From contig NZ_BMML01000005.1 of the NCBI RefSeq assembly GCF_014645815.1, positions 186,001 to 250,000 of the forward strand: DNA of 64,000 nt. Reading direction: 5' to 3'. This document shows positions 26,021-34,688 of this stretch, in pieces. Under the pieces are notes generated by a model. That model searched no databases, was not told where the DNA came from, and saw only the letters and a list, made by a program, of their open reading frames with translations. How positions within the stretch are numbered: the stretch's first letter is position 1; the number at the start of each line of letters is the position of its first letter. Origin of the DNA: Streptomyces fuscichromogenes. GTDB taxonomy: Bacteria > Actinomycetota > Actinomycetes > Streptomycetales > Streptomycetaceae. The position numbers were made by a program, and so were the translations under genes.

Positions 26021-27229
26021 TCAGTGGTGGACCGACGCCTGCTGTCCGGCGGTCGTGCCGCCGGTGACCACCGCACTCGGGGCGCTGTCGCGGCGTTCCA
26101 GCGCGGCCGACAGGAAGGCGAGGACGAGGGCGGCCGCGGCGAGGGCGGCGCCCACCCAGTTGGGGGAGGTGTAGCCGAAGCCGGCGGCGATCACGATGCC
26201 GCCGAGCCAGGCGGACAGGGCGTTGCCGAGGTTGAAGGCGCCGATGTTCACGGCCGAGGCCAGGGTGGGAGCACCGTGGGCCTGGTCGAGGACGCGCTTC
26301 TGGAGCGGCGGAACCGTGGCGAAGCCCAGGGCGCCGATCAGGGCGACGGTCACCGCGGCCGCGATCTTGCTGTGTGCGGTGAGCGTGAAGAGGGCGAGCA
26401 CCACGGCAAGGGCGCCCAGGGACACGTAGAGCATGGGCATCAGGGCACGGTCGGCGAACCTGCCGCCGACGAGGTTGCCTGCCACCATGCCGAGGCCGAA
26501 GAGGACCAGCAGCCAGGTGACGGAGCCGTCGGCGAAGCCGGTGACCTGGGTCATCATCGGCGCGATGTAGGTGATGGCCGCGAAGACCCCGCCGAAGCCG
26601 AGGACGGTCATCGCCATAGCGAGCAGGACCTGGGTGTTCTTGAACGCGGCCAGCTCGTGCCGCAGATGCACGCCCTGCGGCTTGGGCAGTTCGGGGACCA
26701 GCTTCGCGATACCGGCCAGGCCGACGACGCCAAGGGCGGCGACGATGCCGAAGGTGACGCGCCAGCCGACGTGCTGCCCCACGAGGGTGCCGAGCGGGAC
26801 GCCGATGACGTTGGCGACGGTGAGGCCGGTGAACATCAGCGCGATGGCCCCCGCCTTCTTGCTGGGGGCGACGAGTTCGGCCGCCACGACCGAGCCGATG
26901 CCGAAGAAGGCGCCGTGGGCAAGGGAGGCGACCACCCGGCCGATCAACATGACGGCGAAGACGGGAGCCACGGCGGTCAGCAGGTTGCCGGCGATGAAGA
27001 AGCCCATGAGCAGCATCAGCATCCGCTTGCGGGGAACCTTCGTGCCCAGCACGGTCATCAGCGGGGCGCCGATCACGACGCCGAGCGCGTAGCCCGTGAC
27101 GAGCAGACCGGCGGTCGGGATGGAGACCCCGAAGTCACCCGCGACCTCGGGCAGCAAGCCCATGATCCCGAACTCGGTCGTGCCGATTCCGAAGGCCCCG
27201 ATCGCGAGGGCCAGAAGCGCGAGAGGCAT
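26021..27229 (-). CDS. MFS exporter, DHA1 (AraJ/Cmr-like) family
   Basis: Twelve-helix inner-membrane exporter of 402 residues. It begins MPLALLALAIGAFGIGTTEF, followed by the family motif MGLLPEVAGD, then GVVIGAPLMTVL and the loop 2-3 basic motif TKVPRKRMLM. The C-terminal half runs from ALAMTVLGFGG-type helices to residue 375. ATG 27229 has GGAGGT-like GGTACC spacing that is only fair; the longer frame runs into the operator region. Pairing with a divergent MarR regulator suggests inducible drug or metabolite efflux. Confidence 0.9.
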   Translation of the reverse strand: MPLALLALAIGAFGIGTTEFGIMGLLPEVAGDFGVSIPTAGLLVTGYALGVVIGAPLMTVLGTKVPRKRMLMLLMGFFIAGNLLTAVAPVFAVMLIGRVVASLAHGAFFGIGSVVAAELVAPSKKAGAIALMFTGLTVANVIGVPLGTLVGQHVGWRVTFGIVAALGVVGLAGIAKLVPELPKPQGVHLRHELAAFKNTQVLLAMAMTVLGFGGVFAAITYIAPMMTQVTGFADGSVTWLLVLFGLGMVAGNLVGGRFADRALMPMLYVSLGALAVVLALFTLTAHSKIAAAVTVALIGALGFATVPPLQKRVLDQAHGAPTLASAVNIGAFNLGNALSAWLGGIVIAAGFGYTSPNWVGAALAAAALVLAFLSAALERRDSAPSAVVTGGTTAGQQASVHH

Positions 27230-27252
27230 GGAGGTACGACCTTCCCAGACGA

Positions 27253-27295
27253 TTGCAGATGCGCTTTGCGTGCGTCCACAATAGTTGCAGACGCG
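27253..27295. promoter_or_regulatory. Twin direct repeats in the MarR-MFS divergent promoter
   Basis: TTGCAGATGCG (27253-27263) and TTGCAGACGCG (27285-27295) are spaced 32 bp apart, three helical turns, and each is followed by TTTGCGT or ACGCAAGC half-sites. A MarR-family dimer pair binding here could repress both the exporter and itself. Confidence 0.55.
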
Positions 27296-27371
27296 GGCTA
27301 TACGCAAGCAAGGGATATTGCGGTCCTGCTCTATCCTGGGTTCAACGGCTCCTGGACGGAGGAATACGCCG

Positions 27372-27830
27372 ATGACAGCGACGGACCCCGCGCTCACCGC
27401 CCTCGCCCAGGGCTGGTGCGCCCTCTCCCTGCTGCACGGGAGGATCGAGGCACACATCGAGCGCGCCCTTCAGACCAAGCACGACCTGAGCGTGCGCGAG
27501 TACTCGCTGCTCGACGTCCTCAGCCGACAGCACGACGACGAGGGGGGGCATCTCCAGATGAAGCAGGTCGCCGACGCGGTCGTCCTCAGCCAGAGCGCCA
27601 CCACCCGGCTGGTCACGCGGCTGGAGGACCGCGGCCTTCTGGAGCGCTACCTCTGCCCCACCGACCGCCGGGGCATCTACACGAACGTCACCGAGGCGGG
27701 CCTGCGACTGCTGGAAGAGGCTCGCCCCACCAACGACACGGCGCTGCGCGAGGCCCTCGACGAGGCGGCCAGGAAGCCGGAACTCGCCCCCCTGGTCCAG
27801 GCCGTGGAGTCGCTGCACGTACCCGCATAG
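27372..27830 (+). CDS. MarR-family transcriptional regulator
   Basis: Winged-helix dimeric regulator of 152 residues. Helices around LSVREYSLLDVLSRQHDDEG and LQMKQVADAVVLSQSATTRL, then LEDRGLLERYLCPTDRRGI (the wing with DxRxx) are canonical. ATG 27372 is preceded by GGAGGA at 8 bases. It most likely represses the divergent MFS-GlcG operon in response to the exported compound. The GNAT gene follows after 9 bp. Confidence 0.93.
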   Translation: MTATDPALTALAQGWCALSLLHGRIEAHIERALQTKHDLSVREYSLLDVLSRQHDDEGGHLQMKQVADAVVLSQSATTRLVTRLEDRGLLERYLCPTDRRGIYTNVTEAGLRLLEEARPTNDTALREALDEAARKPELAPLVQAVESLHVPA

Positions 27831-27839
27831 GCTGCGGGC

Positions 27840-28292
27840 ATGGGAGACCTTGACATTCGCACCGCGGTCGCCGAGGACATCCCGGCCATCGTCGGGATGC
27901 TCGCCGACGACCCGCTCGGGGCCCAGCGGGAAGCGCCGGACGACCTTGCGCCCTACCTGGGCGCCCTGGAACGAATCAGCGCCGACCCCAACCAGCACCT
28001 GGTCGTCGCCGTCCGCGGGGGCCGCCTCGTCGGCACACTTCAGCTCACGGTCATTCCCGGACTGTCGAGACGCGGTGCCACCCGGTCGATCATCGAAGGC
28101 GTGCGTATCCACGCCGACGAACGCGGCAGCGGACTGGGCACCCTGTTCATCGAGTGGGCGATCGACGAGTCCCGCCGCCAGGGCTGCCAGTTGGTCCAGC
28201 TGACCTCGGACGCGTCCCGGATCGACGCCCATCGCTTCTACGAGCGACTCGGCTTCACCGCCTCGCACGTGGGCTTCAAGCTCGAGATCTGA
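27840..28292 (+). CDS. GNAT-family acetyltransferase
   Basis: 150-residue single-domain acetyltransferase. It has VRGGRLVGTLQLTVIPGLSR, then VRIHADERGSGLGTLFIEWA with the RxxGxG CoA loop, and VQLTSDASRIDAHRFYERLG near the end, typical of the GNAT branch that includes PhnO- and aminoglycoside-like enzymes. It starts 9 bp after marR, so it is probably co-expressed with it and may inactivate the compound the system senses; this is inference. Confidence 0.88.
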   Translation: MGDLDIRTAVAEDIPAIVGMLADDPLGAQREAPDDLAPYLGALERISADPNQHLVVAVRGGRLVGTLQLTVIPGLSRRGATRSIIEGVRIHADERGSGLGTLFIEWAIDESRRQGCQLVQLTSDASRIDAHRFYERLGFTASHVGFKLEI

Positions 28293-28327
28293 CCGGCAGC
28301 GACTCACAGCCGGGCGAAGCTTCCTCA

Positions 28328-28361
28328 CGGGGGTGCTGTTTCACGTGAAACAGCACCCCCG
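28328..28361. terminator. parS: 34-bp palindrome: bidirectional terminator with parS at its centre
   Basis: GTTTCACGTGAAAC (28338-28351) is extended by CGGGGGTGCT on the left and its exact complement on the right, making a perfect 34-bp inverted repeat. It lies between the convergent GNAT and beta-lactamase-like genes, 36 and 13 bp from their stops. As RNA it forms a GC-rich hairpin in both directions; as DNA it is a ParB site. Confidence 0.88.
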
Positions 28362-28373
28362 CCCTCCCGTCCG

Positions 28374-29759
28374 CTAGCCGATCCCCCGCCATCCCTCGGG
28401 GTCCACCCCACCGGGCACGGGAGCCGTCTCGTCGTACGGCTGACGGGTGAACACGAACGATCCGAGGTCCAGGTGACTCACGGTGCCGTCCGGGCGCTGT
28501 ACGGGCCGCAGCAGCTCTCCGGCGTAGTAGCCCTCCAGGCCGGTCCAGGTGCCGTCTCCGTTGGAACGGAAACGGGCTCGGCGGCCGGCGCCCGTCAACG
28601 GCCCCAGGGAGACGAACCCGTCGGCCGTCACCCGCAGCACGAAGGCATGTGTACCCCAGTACCACGGACCGGCCAACTCCAACACAGACGGCTCGACTTG
28701 GGCCAGTGGACGCCATGGCTCGGGAATCCGTGGCTCGGCCTCAGCGACGATACGGACGAGGTCGGCCCCGGTGGCGGACAGCAGGGGGCCGGAGGTGCAG
28801 TTGGCCAGCACCACGGCCGCCACGTCGTCGGCCACGCTGAAGGTGAGGTTGGCCAGGAAGCCGGGCAGCGAGCCGGAGTGCCCGGCGAGCAGCCTGCCGT
28901 CACGGCGCTGGACCTGCAGTCCGAGGCCGTAGGTGGCGCCGTCCAGTACGTCGGCGGGCTCGGCCGGGGCGGCCGGGGTGCGCATCTCCCGCACCGACTC
29001 CGCACTCAGCACCCGGTCGTCCCCGGCCGCCAGGAACACGGCGAAGCGGGCCAGGTCGCCGGTGGTCGACCAGAGCTGTCCGGCCGGAGCCATCCGGCCG
29101 AGATCCTCCAGCGGCTCGGGGAGCATGGCGTCGGCCCAGGGGTGCACCGCCCAGCCACAGGCGTGCGGTGCCTGCGGCTGGGCGCTCGTGCGGCCGAGGC
29201 CCAGCGGTTCGAGCACCTCTCGCCGCAGCACCTCCTCCCAGGGGGCATCGCGGAGTTCCTCGACCAGCGCGCCGAGCAGCGTGTAGCCGGGGTTGGAGTA
29301 GTGGTGACGGCGGCCGACGGGGTGCAGCAGGGGCTGCGCACCGAGGACATCGCTCAACTCCGGCCGCAGCGAGCCCGGGGTGCGTTCCCACCAGGGAGCC
29401 GGCGACTCGGCCGCCAGCCCGCCCGTGTGCGCGAGGAGTTCGGCGATGGTCGCCTCCCCCGCACCGGTGCCCGGCAGGTGCTTCTCCAGTGGATCACCGA
29501 GGTCGAGCAGCCCTTCGTCACGGAGCCTGAGCACCAGAATGGCCGTGAACGTCTTGGTGATCGAACCGATCCGGTACTGCACGTTCTCGTCCGGTCCATG
29601 CCCGTCCACCGAGGTCCGCGCCCCGTGCCAGACGGCCCGCCCGCCTCGCACGACCGCCGCCACCAGCGACGGCGCCCGGCCTTCGGCCTGGGCCACGGCG
29701 ATCCGATGCAGCAGCGCCCGCCGGGTGGCGGGGAGCAACTCTTCCTGGAATGTCGTCAT
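28374..29759 (-). CDS. Serine beta-lactamase-family hydrolase
   Basis: Class C beta-lactamase/D-Ala-D-Ala carboxypeptidase-like serine hydrolase, 461 residues. Catalytic motifs are SITK in YRIGSITKTFTAIL (SxxK), YSN in HHYSNPGYTLLG (YxN) and LAGHSGSLPGF (HxG replacing KTG). A C-terminal lipocalin-like beta-domain starts at about residue 360. No signal peptide is visible, so it is probably cytosolic and may act as an esterase or peptidase rather than on peptidoglycan. Confidence 0.88.
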   Translation of the reverse strand: MTTFQEELLPATRRALLHRIAVAQAEGRAPSLVAAVVRGGRAVWHGARTSVDGHGPDENVQYRIGSITKTFTAILVLRLRDEGLLDLGDPLEKHLPGTGAGEATIAELLAHTGGLAAESPAPWWERTPGSLRPELSDVLGAQPLLHPVGRRHHYSNPGYTLLGALVEELRDAPWEEVLRREVLEPLGLGRTSAQPQAPHACGWAVHPWADAMLPEPLEDLGRMAPAGQLWSTTGDLARFAVFLAAGDDRVLSAESVREMRTPAAPAEPADVLDGATYGLGLQVQRRDGRLLAGHSGSLPGFLANLTFSVADDVAAVVLANCTSGPLLSATGADLVRIVAEAEPRIPEPWRPLAQVEPSVLELAGPWYWGTHAFVLRVTADGFVSLGPLTGAGRRARFRSNGDGTWTGLEGYYAGELLRPVQRPDGTVSHLDLGSFVFTRQPYDETAPVPGGVDPEGWRGIG

Positions 29760-29810
29760 GCGCCCAGTCCACCCGTTGGGCGGACCGGCGTCGAGTTCAT
29801 TTCGGTGGCG

Positions 29811-29840
29811 CCTGCCAGGGCCGCACCGTTCCCTGGCAGG
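29811..29840 (-). terminator. dnaB terminator hairpin
   Basis: CCTGCCAGGG (29811-29820) and CCCTGGCAGG (29831-29840) form a perfect 10-bp stem with a 10-nt loop, immediately after the dnaB stop codon. Confidence 0.8.
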
Positions 29841-29842
29841 GC

Positions 29843-31318
29843 TCAGGTCTGAGCCATGTCCACGAAGCGGGAGTAGTGGCCCTGGAAAGCCACGGTGATC
29901 GTCGCCGTAGGGCCGTTTCGGTGCTTGCCGACGATGATGTCCGCCTCGCCCGCGCGCGGCGACTCCTTCTCGTAGGCGTCCTCGCGGTGGAGCAGGATCA
30001 CCATGTCGGCGTCCTGCTCGATGGAGCCGGACTCACGCAGGTCGGACACCATGGGCTTCTTGTCCGTGCGCTGCTCGGGACCACGGTTCAGCTGGGAGAG
30101 CGCGATCACCGGGACCTCCAGCTCCTTCGCCAGCAGCTTGAGGTTTCGCGACATGTCCGACACCTCCTGCTGACGGCTCTCGGACCGCTTGCCGCCGGAC
30201 TGCATCAGCTGCAGGTAGTCGATGATCACGAGCTTGATGTCGTTGCGCTGCTTGAGCCGACGGCACTTGGCGCGGATCTCCATCATCGACAGGTTCGGGG
30301 AGTCGTCGATGTAGAGCGGCGCTGCCGAGACGTCCGGCATCCGGCGGGCCAGCCGGGTCCAGTCGTCGTCGGTCATCGTGCCGGAGCGCATGTGATGCAG
30401 GGCGACCCGGGCCTCGGCGGACAGCAGACGCATCGCGATCTCGTTGCGGCCCATTTCGAGGGAGAAGATGACACTGGGCAGGTTGTTCTTGATGGACGCG
30501 GCACGGGCGAAGTCCAGGGCGAGGGTCGACTTGCCCATGGCGGGACGGGCGGCGATGACGATCATCTGGCCCGGGTGCAGGCCGTTGGTGAGCGAATCCA
30601 GGTCGGTGAAGCCGGTGGGCACACCGGTCATCTCGCCGGTACGGGAGCCGATCGCTTCGATCTCGTCGAGGGCACCCTCCATGATGTCGCCGAGCGGCAG
30701 GTAGTCCTCGCTGGTCCGCTGCTCGGTGACGGCATAGATCTCGGCCTGGGCACTGTTGACGATCTCGTCGATGTCCCCGTCGGCCGCGTATCCCATCTGC
30801 GTGATGCGCGTGCCCGCCTCGACCAGCCGGCGCAGCACCGCCCGCTCGTGGACGATCTCCGCGTAGTACTCGGCGTTCGCCGCCGTCGGCACCGTCTGGA
30901 CGAGGGTGTGCAGATAGGAGGCACCGCCCACCTTGTTGATCTCGCCGCGTTTGGTGAGCTCCGCGGCGATGGTGATGGGGTCGGCCGGCTCGCCCTTCGC
31001 GTAGACGTCGAGGATCGCCTGATAGATCGTCTCGTGCGCGGGCTTGTAGAAGTCGTGGCCCTTGAGGATCTCGACGACGTCGGCGATGGCGTCCTTGGAG
31101 AGCAGCATGCCGCCGAGCACGGACTGCTCGGCGTCCAGGTCCTGCGGGGGAACCCGCTCGAAAGTGGCGCCTCCGCCGTCCCAGTCCCCACTGTCCCGGC
31201 CCCGGTCGTGCCGGTCGTCCCGGCCACGGCCACCCTCGCCCCGTCGGCGTGAGGCGGGCAGACGATCACTGGGACCGGCGTCGGCCCACGGATCGTCCAA
31301 GGGCTCGGAAATGCTCAC
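29843..31318 (-). CDS. dnaB: Replicative DNA helicase
   Basis: Hexameric 5'-3' helicase that unwinds the chromosomal fork. It is 491 residues. After a charged DR/RG-rich leader of about 50 residues comes the N-terminal domain starting FERVPPQDLDAEQSVLGGML. The RecA-fold contains Walker A AARPAMGKSTLALDFA and VIIDYLQLM. A uninterrupted frame shows no intein, unlike many mycobacterial dnaB genes. GTG 31318 has GGAGGAGG 8 bases upstream; the frame is open to 31486 but that leader is not conserved. The gene stands alone. Confidence 0.97.
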   Translation of the reverse strand: MSISEPLDDPWADAGPSDRLPASRRRGEGGRGRDDRHDRGRDSGDWDGGGATFERVPPQDLDAEQSVLGGMLLSKDAIADVVEILKGHDFYKPAHETIYQAILDVYAKGEPADPITIAAELTKRGEINKVGGASYLHTLVQTVPTAANAEYYAEIVHERAVLRRLVEAGTRITQMGYAADGDIDEIVNSAQAEIYAVTEQRTSEDYLPLGDIMEGALDEIEAIGSRTGEMTGVPTGFTDLDSLTNGLHPGQMIVIAARPAMGKSTLALDFARAASIKNNLPSVIFSLEMGRNEIAMRLLSAEARVALHHMRSGTMTDDDWTRLARRMPDVSAAPLYIDDSPNLSMMEIRAKCRRLKQRNDIKLVIIDYLQLMQSGGKRSESRQQEVSDMSRNLKLLAKELEVPVIALSQLNRGPEQRTDKKPMVSDLRESGSIEQDADMVILLHREDAYEKESPRAGEADIIVGKHRNGPTATITVAFQGHYSRFVDMAQT

Positions 31319-31778
31319 CGAGCCACCTCCTCCCCGTCCGCACCGCGGACCTCGCCACGCCCTCTTTTGTACGGCACGGCACTGACAACCAGGACGCCCC
31401 ATTCCGGTTCTGGACGCGTCGGTTTTGTGAGGTTTCCGAGGCGGTGACAAGGAGCGGGTGCCGGACCACGGTAGGCCCGCGGGCACCGTCAGCCAATCTG
31501 GTTATCCACAGGCCATGTGGACGACGGCCCGTATGCTGTGGAGAACCCCCCAAAACCTGTGCACGACGCGGTGGACAGTGCTGTGAACAAGACCTCGATC
31601 TACGCCGGCAAACGCGCTTGACCTGCAATTTTCCCATCCACTGGCTGTGCAGAAGAAAAACTTCCCCAGTCGGATCAAGATCACTTCGAACAGTGCGCGA
31701 CAGCGTGCGGTACACAACCATCGGTAAGGGTCACTAGGAGATTGCATCTCTTACCTGTGGACGATTAGATTAGCGCCC
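31319..31778. other. 460-bp dnaB-MATE divergent region with DnaA-box-like sites
   Basis: No gene is visible. It has five 9-mers within two mismatches of TTGTCCACA: TTATCCACA (31502-31510, plus, a classic DnaA box), and on the minus strand 31516-31524 (TCGTCCACA), 31537-31545 (TTCTCCACA), 31582-31590 (TTGTTCACA) and 31756-31764 (TCGTCCACA). It also holds the dnaB and MATE promoters. Confidence 0.55.
31742..31771 (+). promoter_or_regulatory. Possible leaderless promoter of the MATE gene
   Basis: TTGCAT (31742-31747) and TAGATT (31766-31771) are separated by 18 bp, and the ATG follows 7 bp after the -10. This would give a leaderless message, consistent with the absence of a ribosome site. A DnaA-like 9-mer lies between the two elements. 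Confidence 0.5.
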
Positions 31779-33116
31779 ATGTCACAGGCTCCCGCGCTCC
31801 CCAAGGCCACCCGGCGGCGCCACGACCGAGAGATCGTCGCACTGGCCGTCCCGGCCTTCGGTGCACTCGTCGCCGAGCCGCTCTTCGTCATGGCCGACAG
31901 CGCGATCGTCGGCCATCTCGGTACCGCACAACTGGCCGGTCTCGGGGTCGCCTCGGCTCTCCTCACCACCGCCGTGAGCGTCTTCGTCTTCCTCGCCTAC
32001 GCCACCACGGCCGCCGTCGCCCGCCGGGTCGGCGCCGGCGATCTCCAGGCGGCCGTCCGCCAAGGCATGGACGGCATCTGGCTGGCACTGCTGATCGGCG
32101 CCTTGGTCATCGCCATCGCTCTGCCTTTCGCCCCAGGGATCGTGGACATCTTCGGCGCCTCGGCCACCGCGGCTCCCTACGCGACCACCTATCTGAGGAT
32201 CTCCTCCCTGGGCATCCCCGCCATGCTGGTCGTACTCGCCGCCACCGGCGTCCTGCGCGGCCTCCAGGACACCCGGACGCCGCTGTACGTCGCCATCGCG
32301 GGGTTCATCGCCAACGCCGGGCTCAACGTGACTCTTGTCTACGGTGCCGGACTGGGCATCGCCGGCTCCGCCTGGGGCACGGTCATCGCCCAGTGCGGGA
32401 TGGCGGCGGCCTATCTGATCGTCGTTGTGCGTGGCGCCCGCAGGCATGGGGCATCGCTGCGCCCCGACGCCGCCGGGATACGAGCCTCGGCGCAGGCCGG
32501 CGCACCGCTGCTCGTCAGGACACTCTCGCTGCGGGCCATCCTCATGATCGCCACCGCCGTGGCGGCCCGGCTGGGCGATGCCGACATCGCCGCCCATCAG
32601 ATCGTGCTGTCCCTCTGGAGTCTGCTGGCCTTCGCCCTGGACGCGATCGCCATCGCAGGGCAAGCCGTCATCGGTCGCTATCTCGGGGCGGATGACGCTG
32701 TAGGCGCCCGCGAGGCCTGTCGACGCATGGTCCAGTGGGGCATCGCCACCGGAGTGGTCCTGGGCGTGCTGGTGATCGCCGCCCGGCCGCTCTTCCTTCC
32801 GCTGTTCACCGGCGACCCCGCCGTGAAGAACATCGCCCTGCCTGCACTTCTCGTCGTGGCGTTCTCCCAGCCGATCTCCGGCGTGGTCTTCGTCCTGGAC
32901 GGCGTACTGATGGGTGCCGGAGACGGGCCGTATCTGGCCGGAGCCATGGTCCTCACCCTCACGGTCTTCGCGCCGGTGGCGCTCCTCGTCCCCGTCCTCG
33001 GCGGTGGGCTCACGGCACTCTGGGGAGCCATGACGCTGATGATGGCCGTGCGGATGCTCACCCTCTGGCTGCGTGCCCGCTCCGGCCGGTGGGTCGTGAC
33101 CGGCGCAACGCGCTGA
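31779..33116 (+). CDS. MATE-family multidrug/metabolite exporter (DinF-like)
   Basis: Twelve-helix cation-coupled exporter of 445 residues. The opening EIVALAVPAFGALVAEPLFV with MADSAIVGHLGTAQLAGLGV is the DinF/NorM hallmark. The second half repeats the pattern around LGDADIAAHQIVLSLWSLLA. It runs from ATG 31779. The downstream stop is 18 bp before a pair of parS sites and a bidirectional terminator shared with rplI. Confidence 0.92.
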   Translation: MSQAPALPKATRRRHDREIVALAVPAFGALVAEPLFVMADSAIVGHLGTAQLAGLGVASALLTTAVSVFVFLAYATTAAVARRVGAGDLQAAVRQGMDGIWLALLIGALVIAIALPFAPGIVDIFGASATAAPYATTYLRISSLGIPAMLVVLAATGVLRGLQDTRTPLYVAIAGFIANAGLNVTLVYGAGLGIAGSAWGTVIAQCGMAAAYLIVVVRGARRHGASLRPDAAGIRASAQAGAPLLVRTLSLRAILMIATAVAARLGDADIAAHQIVLSLWSLLAFALDAIAIAGQAVIGRYLGADDAVGAREACRRMVQWGIATGVVLGVLVIAARPLFLPLFTGDPAVKNIALPALLVVAFSQPISGVVFVLDGVLMGAGDGPYLAGAMVLTLTVFAPVALLVPVLGGGLTALWGAMTLMMAVRMLTLWLRARSGRWVVTGATR

Positions 33117-33135
33117 CCGATGCGGCCTGTCGGGG

Positions 33136-33149
33136 GTTTCACGTGAAAC
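33136..33149. other. parS: parS site, first of a close pair
   Basis: Perfect GTTTCACGTGAAAC in the convergent MATE-rplI gap. Confidence 0.92.
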
Positions 33150-33164
33150 ATCGTGAGCTGTCAC

Positions 33165-33178
33165 GTTTCACGTGAAAC
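33165..33178. other. parS: parS site, second of a close pair
   Basis: Perfect GTTTCACGTGAAAC, 29 bp (centre to centre) from its partner, 33 bp before the rplI terminator stem. Confidence 0.92.
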
Positions 33179-33210
33179 ACGCATGGCGCGTCACCATGGC
33201 CGGACAAGCC

Positions 33211-33249
33211 AAAGGGGGGCCGCACCCTTCACGGGTGCGACCCCCCTTT
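33211..33249. terminator. Bidirectional terminator between MATE and rplI
   Basis: AAAGGGGGGCCGCACCC (33211-33227) pairs with GGGTGCGACCCCCCTTT (33233-33249) with one mismatch and loop TTCAC. The AAA/TTT ends give a short U-run in both directions. Confidence 0.88.
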
Positions 33250-33276
33250 CCGCTACTGCTCAAACCGAGCGCAGCG

Positions 33277-33723
33277 TCAGGCCGCGACGACCTCGATGTT
33301 GACCGTGGCGGCAACCTCGGGGTGCAGACGCACGGACGTCGCGTGGGCGCCCAGGGTCTTGATCGCCGAAGCGACCTCGATGCGGCGCTTGTCGACCTCG
33401 GGACCACCGGCAGCCTTGATCGCCGAAGCGATGTCGGCCTGGGTGACGGAACCGAAGAGACGACCGGCGTCGCCGGCACGGACGGCCAGGCGGACCTTGA
33501 CACCCTCGAGCTGGGCCTTCACCTGGTTGGCCTGCTCGATGGTCTGGATCTCGTGGATCTTGCGAGCACGACGGATCTGCTCGACGTCCTTCTCGCCACC
33601 CTTGGTCCAGCGGATCGCGAACTTCCGCGGGATCAGGTAGTTGCGGGCGTAGCCGTCCTTGACGTCGACGACGTCGCCGGCGGCACCGAGGCCAGAAACC
33701 TCGTGGGTGAGGATGATCTTCAT
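33277..33723 (-). CDS. rplI: 50S ribosomal protein L9
   Basis: Large-subunit protein of 148 residues. It starts [20 protein letters not shown], a standard L9 N-domain with [20 protein letters not shown], then the long helix and C-terminal RNA-binding domain. Last gene of the rpsF-ssb-rpsR-rplI operon, 18 bp after rpsR. Confidence 0.98.
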   Translation of the reverse strand: MKIILTHEVSGLGAAGDVVDVKDGYARNYLIPRKFAIRWTKGGEKDVEQIRRARKIHEIQTIEQANQVKAQLEGVKVRLAVRAGDAGRLFGSVTQADIASAIKAAGGPEVDKRRIEVASAIKTLGAHATSVRLHPEVAATVNIEVVAA

Positions 33724-33741
33724 GTTTCGGTCACCCTTCCC

Positions 33742-33978
33742 TTAGCGCGCAGTGGAGGTGTAGGGCAGCAGCGCCATCTCACGGCTGTTCTTGACGGCCG
33801 TGGCGACGTCACGCTGGTGCTGGGTGCAGTTGCCGGTCACGCGACGGGCACGGATCTTGCCGCGGTCGGAAATGAACTTCCGCAGCATGTTCGTGTCCTT
33901 GTAGTCCACGTACGTGACCTTGTCCTTGCAGAAAGCGCAGACCTTCTTCTTAGGCTTGCGCACAGGCGGCTTCGCCAT
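33742..33978 (-). CDS. rpsR: 30S ribosomal protein S18, zinc-type
   Basis: Small-subunit protein of 78 residues. It keeps cysteines CAFC near residue 14 and C in TGNCTQHQ near 52, the metal-binding (C+) form of S18. Streptomyces usually carry a second, cysteine-free copy elsewhere used under zinc limitation. This would be the zinc-replete copy. AGGAG precedes the ATG by 8 bases. Confidence 0.97.
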   Translation of the reverse strand: MAKPPVRKPKKKVCAFCKDKVTYVDYKDTNMLRKFISDRGKIRARRVTGNCTQHQRDVATAVKNSREMALLPYTSTAR

Positions 33979-34026
33979 GGTGTTTCTCCTGTGTGATCAA
34001 GAAGTGGGGATACGAGCCCTTGGCCC

Positions 34027-34614
34027 TTAGAAGGGGGGCTCGTCCGAGTAGCCGCCGCCACCGCTGCCGCCGGAGCCGCCGCCCCAACCGCCGCCGCCCT
34101 GGTTGCCGCCACCGGCGGGAGCGCCGGAAGCCCAGGGGTCGTCGTTGGGAGCGCCGCCCTGGTTGCCGCCGCCGGAGCCACCGCCCCAGCTGCCGCCGCC
34201 CTGGCCGCCACCGCCGCCGTAACCGCCCTGGCCTCCGCGACCGCCACCACCGGCGGTCTTGGTGACCTTGGCCGTGGCACTGCGCAGGCTGGCGCCGACT
34301 TCCTCGACGTCCAGTTCGTAGACCGTGCGCTTGACACCCTCACGGTCCTCGTAGGACCGCTGCTTCAGCCGGCCCTGCACGATGACGCGCATGCCTCGCT
34401 GGAGCGACTCGGCGACGTTCTCCGCCGCCTGACGCCAGACCGAGCAGGTGAGGAAGAGGCTTTCGCCGTCCTTCCACTCGTTCGTCTGGCGGTCGAAGGT
34501 GCGGGGAGTGGACGCGACGCGGAACTTCGCGACCGCCGCACCGGACGGGGTGAAGCGCAGCTCGGGGTCGTCGACAAGATTGCCGACGACCGTGATGACG
34601 GTCTCGCCTGCCAT
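34027..34614 (-). CDS. ssb: Single-stranded DNA-binding protein
   Basis: Essential SSB that coats single-stranded DNA in replication and repair. The OB-fold covers residues 1-110 ([60 protein letters not shown]). A glycine-rich linker of about 70 residues with [16 protein letters not shown] repeats follows, and the acidic protein-interaction tip is DEPPF. This tip differs slightly from the canonical DDDIPF. Second in the ribosomal operon, as in most actinobacteria. Confidence 0.97.
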   Translation of the reverse strand: MAGETVITVVGNLVDDPELRFTPSGAAVAKFRVASTPRTFDRQTNEWKDGESLFLTCSVWRQAAENVAESLQRGMRVIVQGRLKQRSYEDREGVKRTVYELDVEEVGASLRSATAKVTKTAGGGGRGGQGGYGGGGGQGGGSWGGGSGGGNQGGAPNDDPWASGAPAGGGNQGGGGWGGGSGGSGGGGYSDEPPF

Positions 34615-34688
34615 GGGGGAACCTCTCGGCGGGTTTGCTGCTGGCTGCTTGCTGCTACTCGATGCCCGAGATCAGCTGAGCGGGAAGC

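Noticed and set aside
29843..31318. Intein in dnaB.
   Set aside because: The frame has normal length and uninterrupted helicase motifs, with no splicing blocks.
31502..31764. oriC itself.
   Set aside because: The gene order places oriC beyond the right edge next to dnaA; five degenerate boxes in 263 bp are too few for a Streptomyces origin.
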